From Tepidibacillus decaturensis (lineage in GTDB: Bacteria > Bacillota > Bacilli > Tepidibacillales > Tepidibacillaceae), in the NCBI RefSeq assembly GCF_001561915.1, contig NZ_LSKU01000001.1, forward strand, positions 814,628 to 878,627: a DNA stretch of 64,000 nucleotides, in the 5' to 3' direction. Position numbers and translations under genes: made by a program. This document shows, piece by piece, positions 18,993 through 27,711 of the stretch (positions are counted from its first letter, which is position 1; each line of letters begins with the position of its first letter). The notes beneath the pieces are model-generated. The model worked only from the letters and a program-made list of their open reading frames with translations. It had not been told where the DNA came from and did no database searches.

Positions 18993-19261
18993 ATGGAATT
19001 ATTAAATAAGTTTGTTCTAAGTATGGCCTTATTACGTTTTATCTCGGGGAGCCTTGAAATTTTAGCAGGTTTATCGATGTTAAAGTTAAATGATTTAAAT
19101 AAAGCCTTAGTAGTCAATTCACTTCTTGCATTAGTAGGACCAACTGTGCTTATTCTGACTACCTCCATTGGATTGTTTGGAATAAGTGATAAAATCTCTT
19201 TTTCAAAATTTTTTTGGATTTTTTCGGTATAGGATTTATTTTAATTGGTGTTAGAAAATAG
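18993..19261 (+). CDS. yqhV: DUF2619 membrane protein YqhV, frameshifted in this sequence
   Basis: This is a small membrane protein of about 89 aa with three hydrophobic segments (LSMALLRFISGSLEILAGL, SLLALVGPTVLILTTSIGL and the C-terminus). It matches YqhV, found just upstream of spoIIIAA in Bacillus; its function is unknown. The frame breaks at T7 (19209-19215). One more T gives KFFLDFFGIGFILIGVRK and then a stop, an end characteristic of the family. The ATG at 18993 follows a G6 ribosome binding site; the open frame further upstream to 18888 is not coding-like. Confidence 0.78.
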
Positions 19262-19323
19262 AATGGGATAAATCCCCTAAAAAAGTACATACTACTGATG
19301 AAAAAAAATGAGGGGGATTTTTG

Positions 19324-19788
19324 ATGAGTAACATTCAAGAAAGAATTGCCTATTTAGAAGGATTAGCTGAAGGATTAGAGATGTATCAAAATAAAAAAGA
19401 AGGTAAATTTTTTGAAGAAATTGTAGGTATTATGACAGAAATGAATCAAACCTTACAACATTTCATGGATCGACTAAGCGAATTAGAAGAGTATGTGGAA
19501 GCAATTGATGAAGACCTTAATGATTTAGAATGGGACTTTTATGAAGATGATGAAGACCTAGAAGACGATGAGCTCGAGGAGGGGATAGATGATGAATTAT
19601 TGGTGATGGAAGACGACCAAAATGAAGGTTATTACCAAGTGGAATGTCCAACATGTCATGAAACGGTCATGATCGATCATCATTTACTTGAACATGACGA
19701 ACCAACTGAGGTTGTTTGTCCGAATTGTAATGAAGTATTAATTATTGATGATGAGGATCAATATATTGGGACGAATACCACTTTATAA
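19324..19788 (+). CDS. CD1247-type acidic protein with C-terminal zinc ribbon
   Basis: This is a 154-aa protein. Residues 1-55 are helical (IQERIAYLEGLAEGLEMYQN), like the CD1247 N-terminal domain found beside spoIIIA operons in other spore formers. A very acidic linker follows, and the C-terminal zinc ribbon is formed by CPTC and CPNC. No enzymatic function is known; a sporulation or protein-protein role is inferred from context only. The ATG at 19324 follows GAGGGGG; a TTG sits immediately before it. Confidence 0.72.
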   Translation: MSNIQERIAYLEGLAEGLEMYQNKKEGKFFEEIVGIMTEMNQTLQHFMDRLSELEEYVEAIDEDLNDLEWDFYEDDEDLEDDELEEGIDDELLVMEDDQNEGYYQVECPTCHETVMIDHHLLEHDEPTEVVCPNCNEVLIIDDEDQYIGTNTTL

Positions 19789-19810
19789 GTAATAATTCTT
19801 TTTATTTTAC

Positions 19811-19835
19811 GGGACCCTTTTTAAGGGTCTCTTTT
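19811..19835 (+). terminator. terminator before spoIIIAA
   Basis: GGACCCTT pairs with AAGGGTCT around a short T-rich loop and is followed by T5. It separates the CD1247-like gene from the spoIIIA operon. Confidence 0.7.
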
Positions 19836-19846
19836 TCATTCTTTTA

Positions 19847-19875
19847 GCATAATTTGGTCAAGCAGGCATATGTAT
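19847..19875 (+). promoter_or_regulatory. candidate sigma-E promoter of the spoIIIA operon
   Basis: GCATAAT at 19847-19853 and CATATGTA at 19867-19874, 13 bp apart, resemble the SigE consensus (GHATANT and CATACANT). In B. subtilis this operon is SigE-dependent. Confidence 0.45.
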
Positions 19876-19916
19876 TAGTGAAGATTCTTAGTGGACAGGT
19901 TTAAGGGGGCAATGTG

Positions 19917-20891
19917 GTGAAAGAGGAGATCTTAAACGTTTTGCCAACAGAGATTCGGAAAATCATCCAGCAGATTGAGCAAAAACTCAGTGAACAAATT
20001 GAAGAAATAAGAATACGGGAAAATCGTCCTCTCGAGATTGTTTACAGTGGTCATCATGCATTTCTCACTATAAAGGGAGAACTTACTTTAGATGTTAAAA
20101 AATCCTATCTACCTACAAATGAAGATACAATGAAAATGTTAAATTTAATTAGTAACCATTCGCTTTATCGTTTAGAAGAAGAATTAAAAAGAGGTTATAT
20201 TACTGTCCATGGTGGACATAGAGTAGGAATATCAGGAAAAGTAATCATGGAAAAGGGAGAGGTTAAGACCATTAAAGATGTGACAAGCTTTAATATTAGA
20301 ATTGCAAAGCAGAAGCTCGGAATGGCAGATCCCCTTATTCCATTTCTCATCAATTTAAGAGAAATGAAGGTGCACAATACTCTAATCATTTCACCCCCTC
20401 AATGTGGAAAAACAACGATATTAAGAGATTTGGCAAGACAATTAGGAACAGGGATTTCAAAATTTGCTTTTTTAGCTAAAAAAATAGGGATTGTGGATGA
20501 ACGATCTGAAATAGCAGGAAGTGTAAGGGGAGTTCCACAAAATGATGTTGGATTAAGAACCGATGTATTAGATGCATGTCCTAAAGCTGAAGGAATGATG
20601 ATGATGATTCGTTCCATGTCACCAGACATTTTGATTGTTGACGAAATAGGTCGGCAGGAGGACACATTAGCCATATTGGAAGCTAGAAATGCTGGTGTTC
20701 AAGTGATTGCAACTGCTCATGGAAGTGATATCCATGAAATCATAAAAAGGCCTTCCCTTTCTTCTCTCATCCAACAAGAGATCTTTACTAGATACGTCAT
20801 ATTAAGCAGGGAACGGGGAATAGGGACGATTGAAACGATTCTTAATGAACAGCTAAGGCCAATCACGGGAAAGGTGAAAAACTATGTTTAA
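19917..20891 (+). CDS. spoIIIAA: stage III sporulation protein AA (AAA+ ATPase)
   Basis: This is the secretion-type ATPase of the SpoIIIA-SpoIIQ channel between mother cell and forespore. The Walker A is SPPQCGKTT and the Walker B is DILIVDEIG, with family blocks KKIGIVDERSEIAG and VLDACPKAEGMMMMIRSMS. The length is about 324 aa. Two adjacent GTG codons (19914, 19917) follow AAGGGGG; the second has better spacing. The first P-loop position is Ser rather than the usual Gly. It overlaps spoIIIAB by 8 bases. Confidence 0.96.
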   Translation: MKEEILNVLPTEIRKIIQQIEQKLSEQIEEIRIRENRPLEIVYSGHHAFLTIKGELTLDVKKSYLPTNEDTMKMLNLISNHSLYRLEEELKRGYITVHGGHRVGISGKVIMEKGEVKTIKDVTSFNIRIAKQKLGMADPLIPFLINLREMKVHNTLIISPPQCGKTTILRDLARQLGTGISKFAFLAKKIGIVDERSEIAGSVRGVPQNDVGLRTDVLDACPKAEGMMMMIRSMSPDILIVDEIGRQEDTLAILEARNAGVQVIATAHGSDIHEIIKRPSLSSLIQQEIFTRYVILSRERGIGTIETILNEQLRPITGKVKNYV

Positions 20892-21402
20892 GTTAATTGG
20901 TGCCACACTGATTATAGGTGCTTCTACTATAGCTGGATTTCAAATTGCAAGAAATTACCATGAAAGAACGAAACAACTAAGAATTCTTCAACAAGCTTTA
21001 CAAATGCTTGAAACAGAGATCGTTTATGGGGCAGTACCCCTCCATTTAGCAATGGAGCATATTGGTCAGCGAATTACTAATGTTGTTAAAACATTTTTTC
21101 TTGAGATGAGTGAGAATTTAAAAATGCTGGACGGAGCTTCAACCTATGAATGTTGGCGGTTAAGTATAGAAAAACATTATCAAAAGACGGCATTAAAAAC
21201 CCAGGACAAAGCAATCTTAATTCAATTTGGCCATACACTTGGCATCTCTGATCGAGAAGACCAGATGAAGCATATTCGTTTAACAATGCAAAATTTAGCT
21301 ACGGAGGAACAGCTAGCAAGAGACGAACAAAAAATAAATGAAAAATTAAGCAAAAATTTAGGCGTATTATTAGGAATCTTAATCGTAATTTTGATGTATT
21401 AG
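20884..21402 (+). CDS. spoIIIAB: stage III sporulation protein AB
   Basis: This is a 172-aa protein with an N-terminal membrane anchor (LIGATLIIGASTIAGFQIARNY), a helical GspF-like domain (RILQQALQMLETEIVYGAVPL) and a C-terminal hydrophobic helix (LGVLLGILIVILMY). It belongs to the mother-cell side of the feeding-tube complex. It overlaps the end of spoIIIAA and is followed 11 bases later by spoIIIAC, so it is clearly part of one operon. Confidence 0.95.
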   Translation: MFKLIGATLIIGASTIAGFQIARNYHERTKQLRILQQALQMLETEIVYGAVPLHLAMEHIGQRITNVVKTFFLEMSENLKMLDGASTYECWRLSIEKHYQKTALKTQDKAILIQFGHTLGISDREDQMKHIRLTMQNLATEEQLARDEQKINEKLSKNLGVLLGILIVILMY

Positions 21403-21413
21403 AGGTGGGGAAT

Positions 21414-21617
21414 ATGACATTTGACGTAAATACTCTTTTTACAATTGCAGGAATCGGAATCGTTATCGCCATGATGCACACGATATTTAAACAAATGGGA
21501 AAAGAAGATATTGCTCACTGGATCACAGTGATTGGGTTTATCATTATCCTTTATATGGTTGCTACGTTCTTGAACGATCTTTTTCAAGAAATCAAAAGAG
21601 TTTTTTTATTTCAATAA
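21414..21617 (+). CDS. spoIIIAC: stage III sporulation protein AC
   Basis: This is a 67-aa membrane protein with two helices (TLFTIAGIGIVIAMMHTIFKQ and ITVIGFIIILYMVATFL), the usual size and layout of SpoIIIAC. The ATG at 21414 follows AGAGGTGGGG. The track-like extension upstream of it would lie within the ribosome binding site. Confidence 0.93.
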   Translation: MTFDVNTLFTIAGIGIVIAMMHTIFKQMGKEDIAHWITVIGFIIILYMVATFLNDLFQEIKRVFLFQ

Positions 21618-21638
21618 CGATACTTAGAGGGTGAAATG

Positions 21639-22034
21639 ATGGAAATCATCCAAATTGTAGGACTGGCTTTTATAGCAACCATACTTTCCGTTTTATTAAA
21701 AGATCAAAAACCTCAATTTTCTTTTTTAATTACTGTTTTTACTGGAGTTGCTATCTTCTTATTCTTAATTGGGAAAATATCATCTGTAATCAATGTATTA
21801 GAAAGATTAGCTGTTCAAAGCAACGTCAATATAATTTACCTTGAAACCATATTAAAAATTATAGGTATTGCCTACATTGCAGAGTTTGGAGCACAAATGA
21901 CAAAGGATGCGGGGCAGGGTGCAATTGCAGCGAAAATTGAATTAGCAGGGAAAATTTTGATTATGGTTATGGCAATCCCTATTATTAGTGTAATTATTGA
22001 AACGGTTATTCAATTGCTTCCCACTAAAGGATGA
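21639..22034 (+). CDS. spoIIIAD: stage III sporulation protein AD
   Basis: This is a 131-aa polytopic membrane protein of the SpoIIIA complex with four helices and the block IGIAYIAEFGAQMTKDAGQG. It starts at the second of two adjacent ATG codons (21636, 21639) behind GAGGGTG. Its stop overlaps the region before spoIIIAE. Confidence 0.94.
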   Translation: MEIIQIVGLAFIATILSVLLKDQKPQFSFLITVFTGVAIFLFLIGKISSVINVLERLAVQSNVNIIYLETILKIIGIAYIAEFGAQMTKDAGQGAIAAKIELAGKILIMVMAIPIISVIIETVIQLLPTKG

Positions 22035-22039
22035 TGAAT

Positions 22040-23215
22040 ATGAGAAGAAAACATGCTTTAATAATATTCTTAATTGCATTTATTTTTCTTGGGTTAAATC
22101 ACCTTTCAGTAAAAGCAGCAATAAATCCTTCTGAAGAGATGATAAAAGAGCAACTAAAGGGAGTGGAAACCCAAAAAATAGAGCAATACTGGGATAAGCT
22201 CATGAATGAATATGGTGGTTTTTTTCCTGAAAATAAAAAGAGTTTGTTTGATATGGTTCTTCCTAGTCGTGATTTCAAATTACAGTCATTTTTTGTAGGA
22301 CTTTTAAAATACTTTTTTTATGAAATTTTATACAACGCCAAACTAATTGGAACTATTATTCTTTTAACCGTATTTAGTACTGTTCTTCAACATATTCAAA
22401 CCGCATTTGAAAAAAATACAGTGAGTAAAGTCGCATTTGCCATCTCTTACATGGTTCTTATCATCATTGCCATCAATAGTTTTACTGTAGCTATTAATTC
22501 AGCTAGAGATGCTATTCAAGAAATGATAAACTTTATGGTCGCCCTTATTCCTTTGGTATTAACCCTATTAGCCTCGATGGGAAATGCAATCTCTGCGGCC
22601 ATGTTTCATCCGTTAATTATTTTCCTTATCAACGTGATCGGGACTGTAGTGTATAAGGTGATCTTTCCGTTAATCTTCTTTTCTGCTGTCCTATCCATTG
22701 TAAGCTCGATCTCAGATAAATTTCAGGTATCGCAATTGGCCAAGCTTCTAAGAAATATAAGTGTCGGGGCTTTGGGTGTTTTTTTAACCATCTTTTTAGG
22801 AGTGATCTCTGTTCAAGGGATGTCGGCTTCAGTGGCTGATGGAGTTACTCTTCGAACCGCTAAGTATATCACTGGAAATTTTGTACCTGTCGTTGGAAAA
22901 ATGTTCTCCGATGCAGCAGATACGGTAATCGGAGCTTCATTGCTAGTTAAAAATGCAGTAGGAATGGCAGGTGTCTTAATCCTTTTATTGATTGTTATCT
23001 TTCCAGCGGTTAAAATTTTAACTTTAGCATTTATTTACAATTTGTCTGCTGCAATCATGCAGCCTTTAGGAAACAGTCCTATTATAGGAACACTTAATAT
23101 GATTGGGAAAAATTTAATTTTTGTCTTCGCAGCTCTTGCCGCAATTGGTCTTATGTTTTTCCTTGCACTAACCATAATTATTACAGCTGGAAATATTTCT
23201 GTCATGATGCGATAG
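22040..23215 (+). CDS. spoIIIAE: stage III sporulation protein AE
   Basis: This is a protein of about 391 aa with an N-terminal signal-like helix (ALIIFLIAFIFLGLNHLSVKA), a short extracytoplasmic region and then about seven membrane helices. The family blocks ISYMVLIIIAINSFTVAINS and GNISVMMR-like C-terminus are present. It is thought to form the inner-membrane core of the channel. The ATG at 22040, 9 nt after AAAGG, is preferred over ATG codons at 22031 and 22034. Confidence 0.94.
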   Translation: MRRKHALIIFLIAFIFLGLNHLSVKAAINPSEEMIKEQLKGVETQKIEQYWDKLMNEYGGFFPENKKSLFDMVLPSRDFKLQSFFVGLLKYFFYEILYNAKLIGTIILLTVFSTVLQHIQTAFEKNTVSKVAFAISYMVLIIIAINSFTVAINSARDAIQEMINFMVALIPLVLTLLASMGNAISAAMFHPLIIFLINVIGTVVYKVIFPLIFFSAVLSIVSSISDKFQVSQLAKLLRNISVGALGVFLTIFLGVISVQGMSASVADGVTLRTAKYITGNFVPVVGKMFSDAADTVIGASLLVKNAVGMAGVLILLLIVIFPAVKILTLAFIYNLSAAIMQPLGNSPIIGTLNMIGKNLIFVFAALAAIGLMFFLALTIIITAGNISVMMR

Positions 23216-23226
23216 GATGTGAGCAT

Positions 23227-23916
23227 ATGATTGAGTGGATAAGCTCTTGGTTACAAAATATTATCTTAATCGTATTGTTAGCAACCTTTGTCGATCTTTT
23301 ACTACCAAATTCCGACTTGCAAAAGTATTCTAAGATGGTTTTGGGGTTGTTGATTATGTTAACAATTCTTTCACCTTTATTAGATCTTTTCTCTAACCAA
23401 TTTTCAGTCACAACGCTACTTCAACAACTGGATCAAAAGGCTTATTCAAAGGAAGATAGCGTTATTACGATGGAGGGATTTAATCAAAGCAATCAAATAC
23501 CAGATACCTACCAAAAAAACTTAGTTGATAATGTAGAGAAAATTATGAAGGAGTATTTAAAAGAACAGCTAGAAAAACGTTTTAATATCACGGTCTTTGA
23601 TGTCAATCTTGAAGCATCGATTGTTAATGAAGTATGGACGATCCAACAAGTTCGACTTAGCATAGTTGAAGGGCAAGGAAAAAGTGAACAAAACAACAAA
23701 AGTAATCAAAACGATGCACCCAATGAAATTGAAAATGTAAAGGCTGTATCGATTGAGATAGAACCATCTAAGAATCTTACGCAGTCTGGATTATTAGAAT
23801 CTGAAAAAAGTATACATTCGATAGAAAATAAGCAAGTAAATGAGATTATAGCATTTATTCAAAAAGAATGGGGCTTACAAAAGGAACAAATTTTGATTAA
23901 CTTTAATTCTGATTAG
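23227..23916 (+). CDS. spoIIIAF: stage III sporulation protein AF
   Basis: This is a 229-aa protein with two N-terminal membrane helices (WLQNIILIVLLATFVDLLL and MVLGLLIMLTILSPLLDLF), followed by a soluble domain with the ring-building fold. The middle region (KSEQNNKSNQNDAPNE) is low complexity. It lies 11 bp after spoIIIAE in the operon. Confidence 0.92.
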   Translation: MIEWISSWLQNIILIVLLATFVDLLLPNSDLQKYSKMVLGLLIMLTILSPLLDLFSNQFSVTTLLQQLDQKAYSKEDSVITMEGFNQSNQIPDTYQKNLVDNVEKIMKEYLKEQLEKRFNITVFDVNLEASIVNEVWTIQQVRLSIVEGQGKSEQNNKSNQNDAPNEIENVKAVSIEIEPSKNLTQSGLLESEKSIHSIENKQVNEIIAFIQKEWGLQKEQILINFNSD

Positions 23917-23932
23917 AGTGAGGGGGAAAGCA

Positions 23933-24568
23933 ATGGACAAAGAAAAGCAGCAACATTGGTTACTGAAATGGCTTGGAGGTGAATCTGGAGAAAAAAAGCG
24001 TACGAATAAGTTGTTTGGGCTCGTCCTTTTGATCTTACTTGGCATGGCGATTATGCTTTTATCCCCAATTTTTGGGATTACTGAACAAGTGAAGCCCTAT
24101 GATGCACCACCATTAACTGTACAAGAAACAGCTGGAGTGATTGATAAGACCCCATCTCCGAAAACCATGCAAGACTATGAAAAAATTTTCGAAAATCAAT
24201 TAACAGATATACTTACAGATATGATTGGTGTTGAAGAGGTAACAGTTAAGGTAAATCTTGATTCAACTGAAGAGATTGTGATTGAAAAAAACAGGAATTA
24301 TACAGAACAGCAAACAAAAGAAAGAGATAAACAAGGTGGAACTCGTGATATTACAGATATAAAAAAAGATGAACAAGTCGTACTTTATCAAACAGATAAC
24401 CAAGAACAACCAGTCGTTCTTAAAACCCTAAAACCAAAAGTAAGGGGGGTTGTTGTCATAGCGAAGGGGGCTGAGAAAGTACAAGTTAAAGCGATGATTG
24501 CTGAAGCAGTCCAACGTCTTTTGGATGTCCCGCCATATAAAATTGCTATTCTACCGAGGAAAGGTTAG
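23933..24568 (+). CDS. spoIIIAG: stage III sporulation protein AG
   Basis: This is a 211-aa protein with one membrane helix (LFGLVLLILLGMAIMLLSP) and an extracytoplasmic ring-building domain of the EscJ/PrgK type. SpoIIIAG forms a large ring in the intermembrane space. The conserved VEEVTVKVNLDSTEEIVI strand region and the end KIAILPRKG are visible. The start is the ATG at 23933, 6 nt after AGGGGG; a GTG at 23918 lies before that site. Confidence 0.94.
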   Translation: MDKEKQQHWLLKWLGGESGEKKRTNKLFGLVLLILLGMAIMLLSPIFGITEQVKPYDAPPLTVQETAGVIDKTPSPKTMQDYEKIFENQLTDILTDMIGVEEVTVKVNLDSTEEIVIEKNRNYTEQQTKERDKQGGTRDITDIKKDEQVVLYQTDNQEQPVVLKTLKPKVRGVVVIAKGAEKVQVKAMIAEAVQRLLDVPPYKIAILPRKG

Positions 24569-24579
24569 GAGGAATGAAA

Positions 24580-25155
24580 ATGAAAAAAACAGTTGAAAAA
24601 TCTAAACAAACTGTGTGGGTATTGACAATGTTAACCGTAATGGTGGTCCTATCTGCTTACTATTTAGTGACAGATCCAATTACTCCCACACAAATGGCAA
24701 CTACTAAAGAAATAACATCACCTGAGAAAACAACAATAGATGTAAATACAGAGGAGGTTAGTAAAGCTACAGATTTAACTGACGAAATCGGCTCAAATGA
24801 GAGTGATTACTTTGTTAGTTTAAAAATGGATCGTAATACGATGAGAACCAAACAATTAGATGATTATTACATGATGATGAAATCAGATTTATCTGAAGAA
24901 GCAATCGCCAATATTCAAGATAAAATCGATTACCTTCAATCGATCGAAGAGTCTGAGTTGGTATTGGAAAATCTAATCATTGCTGAAGGATATGATGATG
25001 CAGTTGTTTTAACAAAAGAAAATGGCGTTGATATCATGATACAGACCAATTCGATGAAAAAGGAAGACGCTGTAAAGATTATAAAGTTGGTTAGTGATCG
25101 ACTTAATATTCCAGCAGTGAACGTTCATATTAAGCCAGTCGCATTCAATAAATAG
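24580..25155 (+). CDS. spoIIIAH: stage III sporulation protein AH
   Basis: This is a protein of about 191 aa with an N-terminal membrane anchor (TVWVLTMLTVMVVLSAYYLV), a Thr/Glu-rich linker and a C-terminal EscJ-like domain. That domain should interlock with SpoIIQ from the forespore side. The ATG at 24580 is placed 6 nt after AGGAGGA; the ATG at 24574 abuts it. It is the last gene of the operon. Confidence 0.94.
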   Translation: MKKTVEKSKQTVWVLTMLTVMVVLSAYYLVTDPITPTQMATTKEITSPEKTTIDVNTEEVSKATDLTDEIGSNESDYFVSLKMDRNTMRTKQLDDYYMMMKSDLSEEAIANIQDKIDYLQSIEESELVLENLIIAEGYDDAVVLTKENGVDIMIQTNSMKKEDAVKIIKLVSDRLNIPAVNVHIKPVAFNK

Positions 25156-25196
25156 GAATAAATAATAAAAATATTCGTAAAATTTTTAAAAATACG

Positions 25197-25224
25197 CCCG
25201 GTCAGCAGGAGATCGGGTTTGTTT
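25197..25224 (+). terminator. weak terminator after spoIIIAH
   Basis: CCCGGTC pairs with GATCGGG (one G-U) around a 7-nt loop and is followed by TTTGTTT. Confidence 0.5.
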
Positions 25225-25262
25225 GTATAATAATCTAATGTAGAATAAAAACAACTAGTGGC

Positions 25263-25291
25263 TTACCACTGGAATAAACCTATGGTATAAT
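25263..25291 (+). promoter_or_regulatory. sigma-A promoter of accB-accC
   Basis: An extended -10, TGGTATAAT, ends at 25291, with TTACCA 17 bp upstream at 25263-25268. No clear FapR site was seen. Confidence 0.6.
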
Positions 25292-25326
25292 GTCGATTAT
25301 GATTAAAGGAAACGGAGGTTAACAAA

Positions 25327-25839
25327 ATGTTTAAAATTCATGAATTAAGAGAACTAATCAAACTGATTGATCAATCAAGTATCCAAGAATTTGAACTCGA
25401 GGTTGAAGGATCAAAATTGTCGATGAAAAAAAGAGGTGAGGAGCCGGTATTTATCACCGCACAACCACAAGTTCAGGCTCCAGTTGCTCTTCAACAACCT
25501 ACTCCGACACCACAAGTGGTAAAAGAAAAAGTAGAACCTGAAACGAAGGCGAATGCATCGGTAGTTGAAACTGTCCCAGCAAAAGTAGAGGATAAAAATC
25601 TTCATAAGATTAATTCGCCAATGGTGGGAACCTTTTATAAAGCACCTGCTCCAGATGCAGACCCATATGTAAAAGTTGGGGATAAAGTAAATGAAAAGAC
25701 CATTGTTTGTATTGTTGAAGCAATGAAATTAATGAATGAAATTGAAGCAGAAGTAAAAGGAGAGATTGTTGAGGTTCTTGTAGAGAATGGGCAATTGGTT
25801 GAGTATGGCCAACCATTGTTTTTAGTCAAGGTTGAGTAG
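25327..25839 (+). CDS. accB: acetyl-CoA carboxylase biotin carboxyl carrier protein
   Basis: BCCP carries the biotin that is carboxylated by AccC and passed to acetyl-CoA by AccAD, the first step of fatty acid synthesis. The C-terminal biotinyl domain contains EAMKLMNEI, with the biotinylated lysine at residue 134. A Pro/Val/Glu-rich flexible linker spans residues 40-90. The length is 170 aa, with a GGAGG ribosome binding site. accC follows 19 bp downstream. Confidence 0.96.
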   Translation: MFKIHELRELIKLIDQSSIQEFELEVEGSKLSMKKRGEEPVFITAQPQVQAPVALQQPTPTPQVVKEKVEPETKANASVVETVPAKVEDKNLHKINSPMVGTFYKAPAPDADPYVKVGDKVNEKTIVCIVEAMKLMNEIEAEVKGEIVEVLVENGQLVEYGQPLFLVKVE

Positions 25840-25858
25840 AGGTGGGAAGGAGATTATC

Positions 25859-27205
25859 ATGTTTCATAAAGTATTGATCGCAAATCGTGGCGAAATTGCA
25901 GTAAGAATCATTAGAGCATGTCGTGAAATGGGTATTTTTACGGTAGCAGTTTATTCAGAAGCAGACCGTGATTCTTTACACGTAAAAATGGCCGATGAAG
26001 CCTATTGCATAGGGCCAACTGCTTCAAGGGATTCATATTTAAACTTCGCAAATATTATAAGCGTTGCTAAACTAACTGAGGCAGATGCAATCCATCCTGG
26101 GTATGGTTTTTTAGCCGAAAATGCCGATTTTGCTGAAGTATGCTCCTCTTTTCAAATTGAATTTATTGGACCAACACCTGATGCGATACAGAAGATGGGA
26201 GAAAAAGCTGTTGCAAAGGACACAATGAAAAAAGCAGGTGTACCTGTTGTACCAGGATCTGATGGTTTGATTGAGGATGTAGAAGAAGCCATTCAGTTAG
26301 CAAAGAAAATTGGTTATCCAGTGATTATCAAGGCGACAGCTGGTGGTGGCGGCAAAGGAATGAGGGTCGCCTATAATGATGAAGAATTGCGAAAATCCAT
26401 TCGTATGGCACAACAAGAAGCAAAATCAGCATTTGGTAATTCAGGGGTTTACCTTGAAAAATACTTAGAAGAACCTAGACATATAGAAATACAAATTATT
26501 GGAGACAAGTATGGAAATGTGGTACATTTAGGCGAAAGAGATTGCTCTATTCAAAGACGACACCAAAAATTGATAGAAGAAGCACCTTCACCTGCCTTAA
26601 CAAAAGAACTAAGGGAAAAAATGGGGGAAGCTGCTGTTCGTGCAGCAAAAGCAGTCAATTACCATGGAGCCGGTACCATTGAGTTTTTATTAGATAAAGA
26701 CCAATTTTATTTTATGGAGATGAATACAAGAATTCAGGTTGAACATCCTGTGACTGAACTTGTTACAGGAGTGGATCTGATAAAAGAACAAATTCGTGTA
26801 GCAGCAGGGGAGCCCTTATCGTTTAATCAAGAAGATATCCAATTTAATGGATGGGCGATAGAATGCAGAATCAATGCAGAAGATCCTTTTAAAAATTTCA
26901 TGCCATCGCCTGGGAAAATCGACTTTTATTTACCACCAGGAGGGCTTGGAGTCCGATTGGACAGTGCCGCTTATCCAGGTTATACAATATCTCCTTTTTA
27001 CGATTCTATGATTGCAAAATTGATCGTTTGGGGAAGAGATCGTGATGAGGCGATCTCAAGAATGAAGCGTGCTTTAGATGAATTTACAGTCGAAGGGGTT
27101 AAAACGACGATTCCTTTTCACTTAAAACTCTTAAATCATGAGTTATTTATAAAGGGTGATTTTGATACCAAATTTTTAGAAAAACACCCCATTCATAAAA
27201 CATAA
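25859..27205 (+). CDS. accC: acetyl-CoA carboxylase biotin carboxylase subunit
   Basis: This is an ATP-grasp enzyme that carboxylates the biotin on AccB with bicarbonate. The length is 448 aa. The N-terminal block is [20 protein letters not shown], the glycine-rich ATP loop is [13 protein letters not shown], and the catalytic region is [16 protein letters not shown]. The ATG at 25859 behind AAGGAG is the start; the upstream in-frame GTG at 25832 overlaps accB and is not conserved. Confidence 0.97.
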   Translation: MFHKVLIANRGEIAVRIIRACREMGIFTVAVYSEADRDSLHVKMADEAYCIGPTASRDSYLNFANIISVAKLTEADAIHPGYGFLAENADFAEVCSSFQIEFIGPTPDAIQKMGEKAVAKDTMKKAGVPVVPGSDGLIEDVEEAIQLAKKIGYPVIIKATAGGGGKGMRVAYNDEELRKSIRMAQQEAKSAFGNSGVYLEKYLEEPRHIEIQIIGDKYGNVVHLGERDCSIQRRHQKLIEEAPSPALTKELREKMGEAAVRAAKAVNYHGAGTIEFLLDKDQFYFMEMNTRIQVEHPVTELVTGVDLIKEQIRVAAGEPLSFNQEDIQFNGWAIECRINAEDPFKNFMPSPGKIDFYLPPGGLGVRLDSAAYPGYTISPFYDSMIAKLIVWGRDRDEAISRMKRALDEFTVEGVKTTIPFHLKLLNHELFIKGDFDTKFLEKHPIHKT

Positions 27206-27212
27206 TGTAAAC

Positions 27213-27269
27213 TTGTCTTTTTTTACCTCCCATTGGTATAATAAACCCAAAGGACATTGGGAGGTAAAA
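27213..27269 (+). promoter_or_regulatory. yqhY promoter overlapping a hairpin that masks the yqhY ribosome binding site
   Basis: TTGTCT at 27213-27218 and an extended TGGTATAAT ending at 27242 form a promoter with an 18-bp spacer. A perfect 12-bp inverted repeat pairs 27221-27232 (TTTTACCTCCCA) with 27258-27269 (TGGGAGGTAAAA), which contains the GGAGGT of yqhY. The left arm lies inside the promoter spacer. It is therefore present only in readthrough transcripts from accBC and absent from transcripts made at the yqhY promoter. Confidence 0.6.
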
Positions 27270-27271
27270 TC

Positions 27272-27652
27272 ATGATGGAAAATGAGATCAAGGATTATGA
27301 AGTAACTGAAATCGGAACGATTCAGATCTCTCCGCAAGTTATTGAGGTCATTACCAAATTAAGTACGATTGAAGTAGAAGGTGTTGCAGGTTTAAGTGGT
27401 GGATTTACAGAAGGAATTGTAGAATTCTTGGGTCGTAATAAAAATACCACAAAAGGTATTAAAGTAGAAGTTGGGCAAAAAGAAACAGCTGTTGATGTCT
27501 CCGTGATTATAAAATACGGATATCCTATTCCTAAAGTGGCTGAGGAGATTCAGCAAAGTGTAAAAAATGCGATTGAGAGTATGACTGAATTAACCGTAGT
27601 TGAAGTGAATGTACATATTGATGCCATTCAAATTGAAGAAAAGGATGAATAA
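27272..27652 (+). CDS. yqhY: Asp23/Gls24 family protein YqhY
   Basis: This is a 126-aa Asp23/DUF322 protein (EIGTIQISPQVIEVITKLS, then VEVGQKETAVDVSVIIKYG). In B. subtilis the accBC-linked YqhY affects acetyl-CoA carboxylase activity and lipid homeostasis. The start is the ATG at 27272 behind GGGAGGT. amaP and a DUF2273 gene follow, completing the usual membrane-anchored Asp23 module. Confidence 0.9.
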   Translation: MMENEIKDYEVTEIGTIQISPQVIEVITKLSTIEVEGVAGLSGGFTEGIVEFLGRNKNTTKGIKVEVGQKETAVDVSVIIKYGYPIPKVAEEIQQSVKNAIESMTELTVVEVNVHIDAIQIEEKDE

Positions 27653-27711
27653 TGAATGGAATAGTCCCCCTGTGCACAAACAGGGGGGTTCATAGGTTGG
27701 GAGGACGTCAA

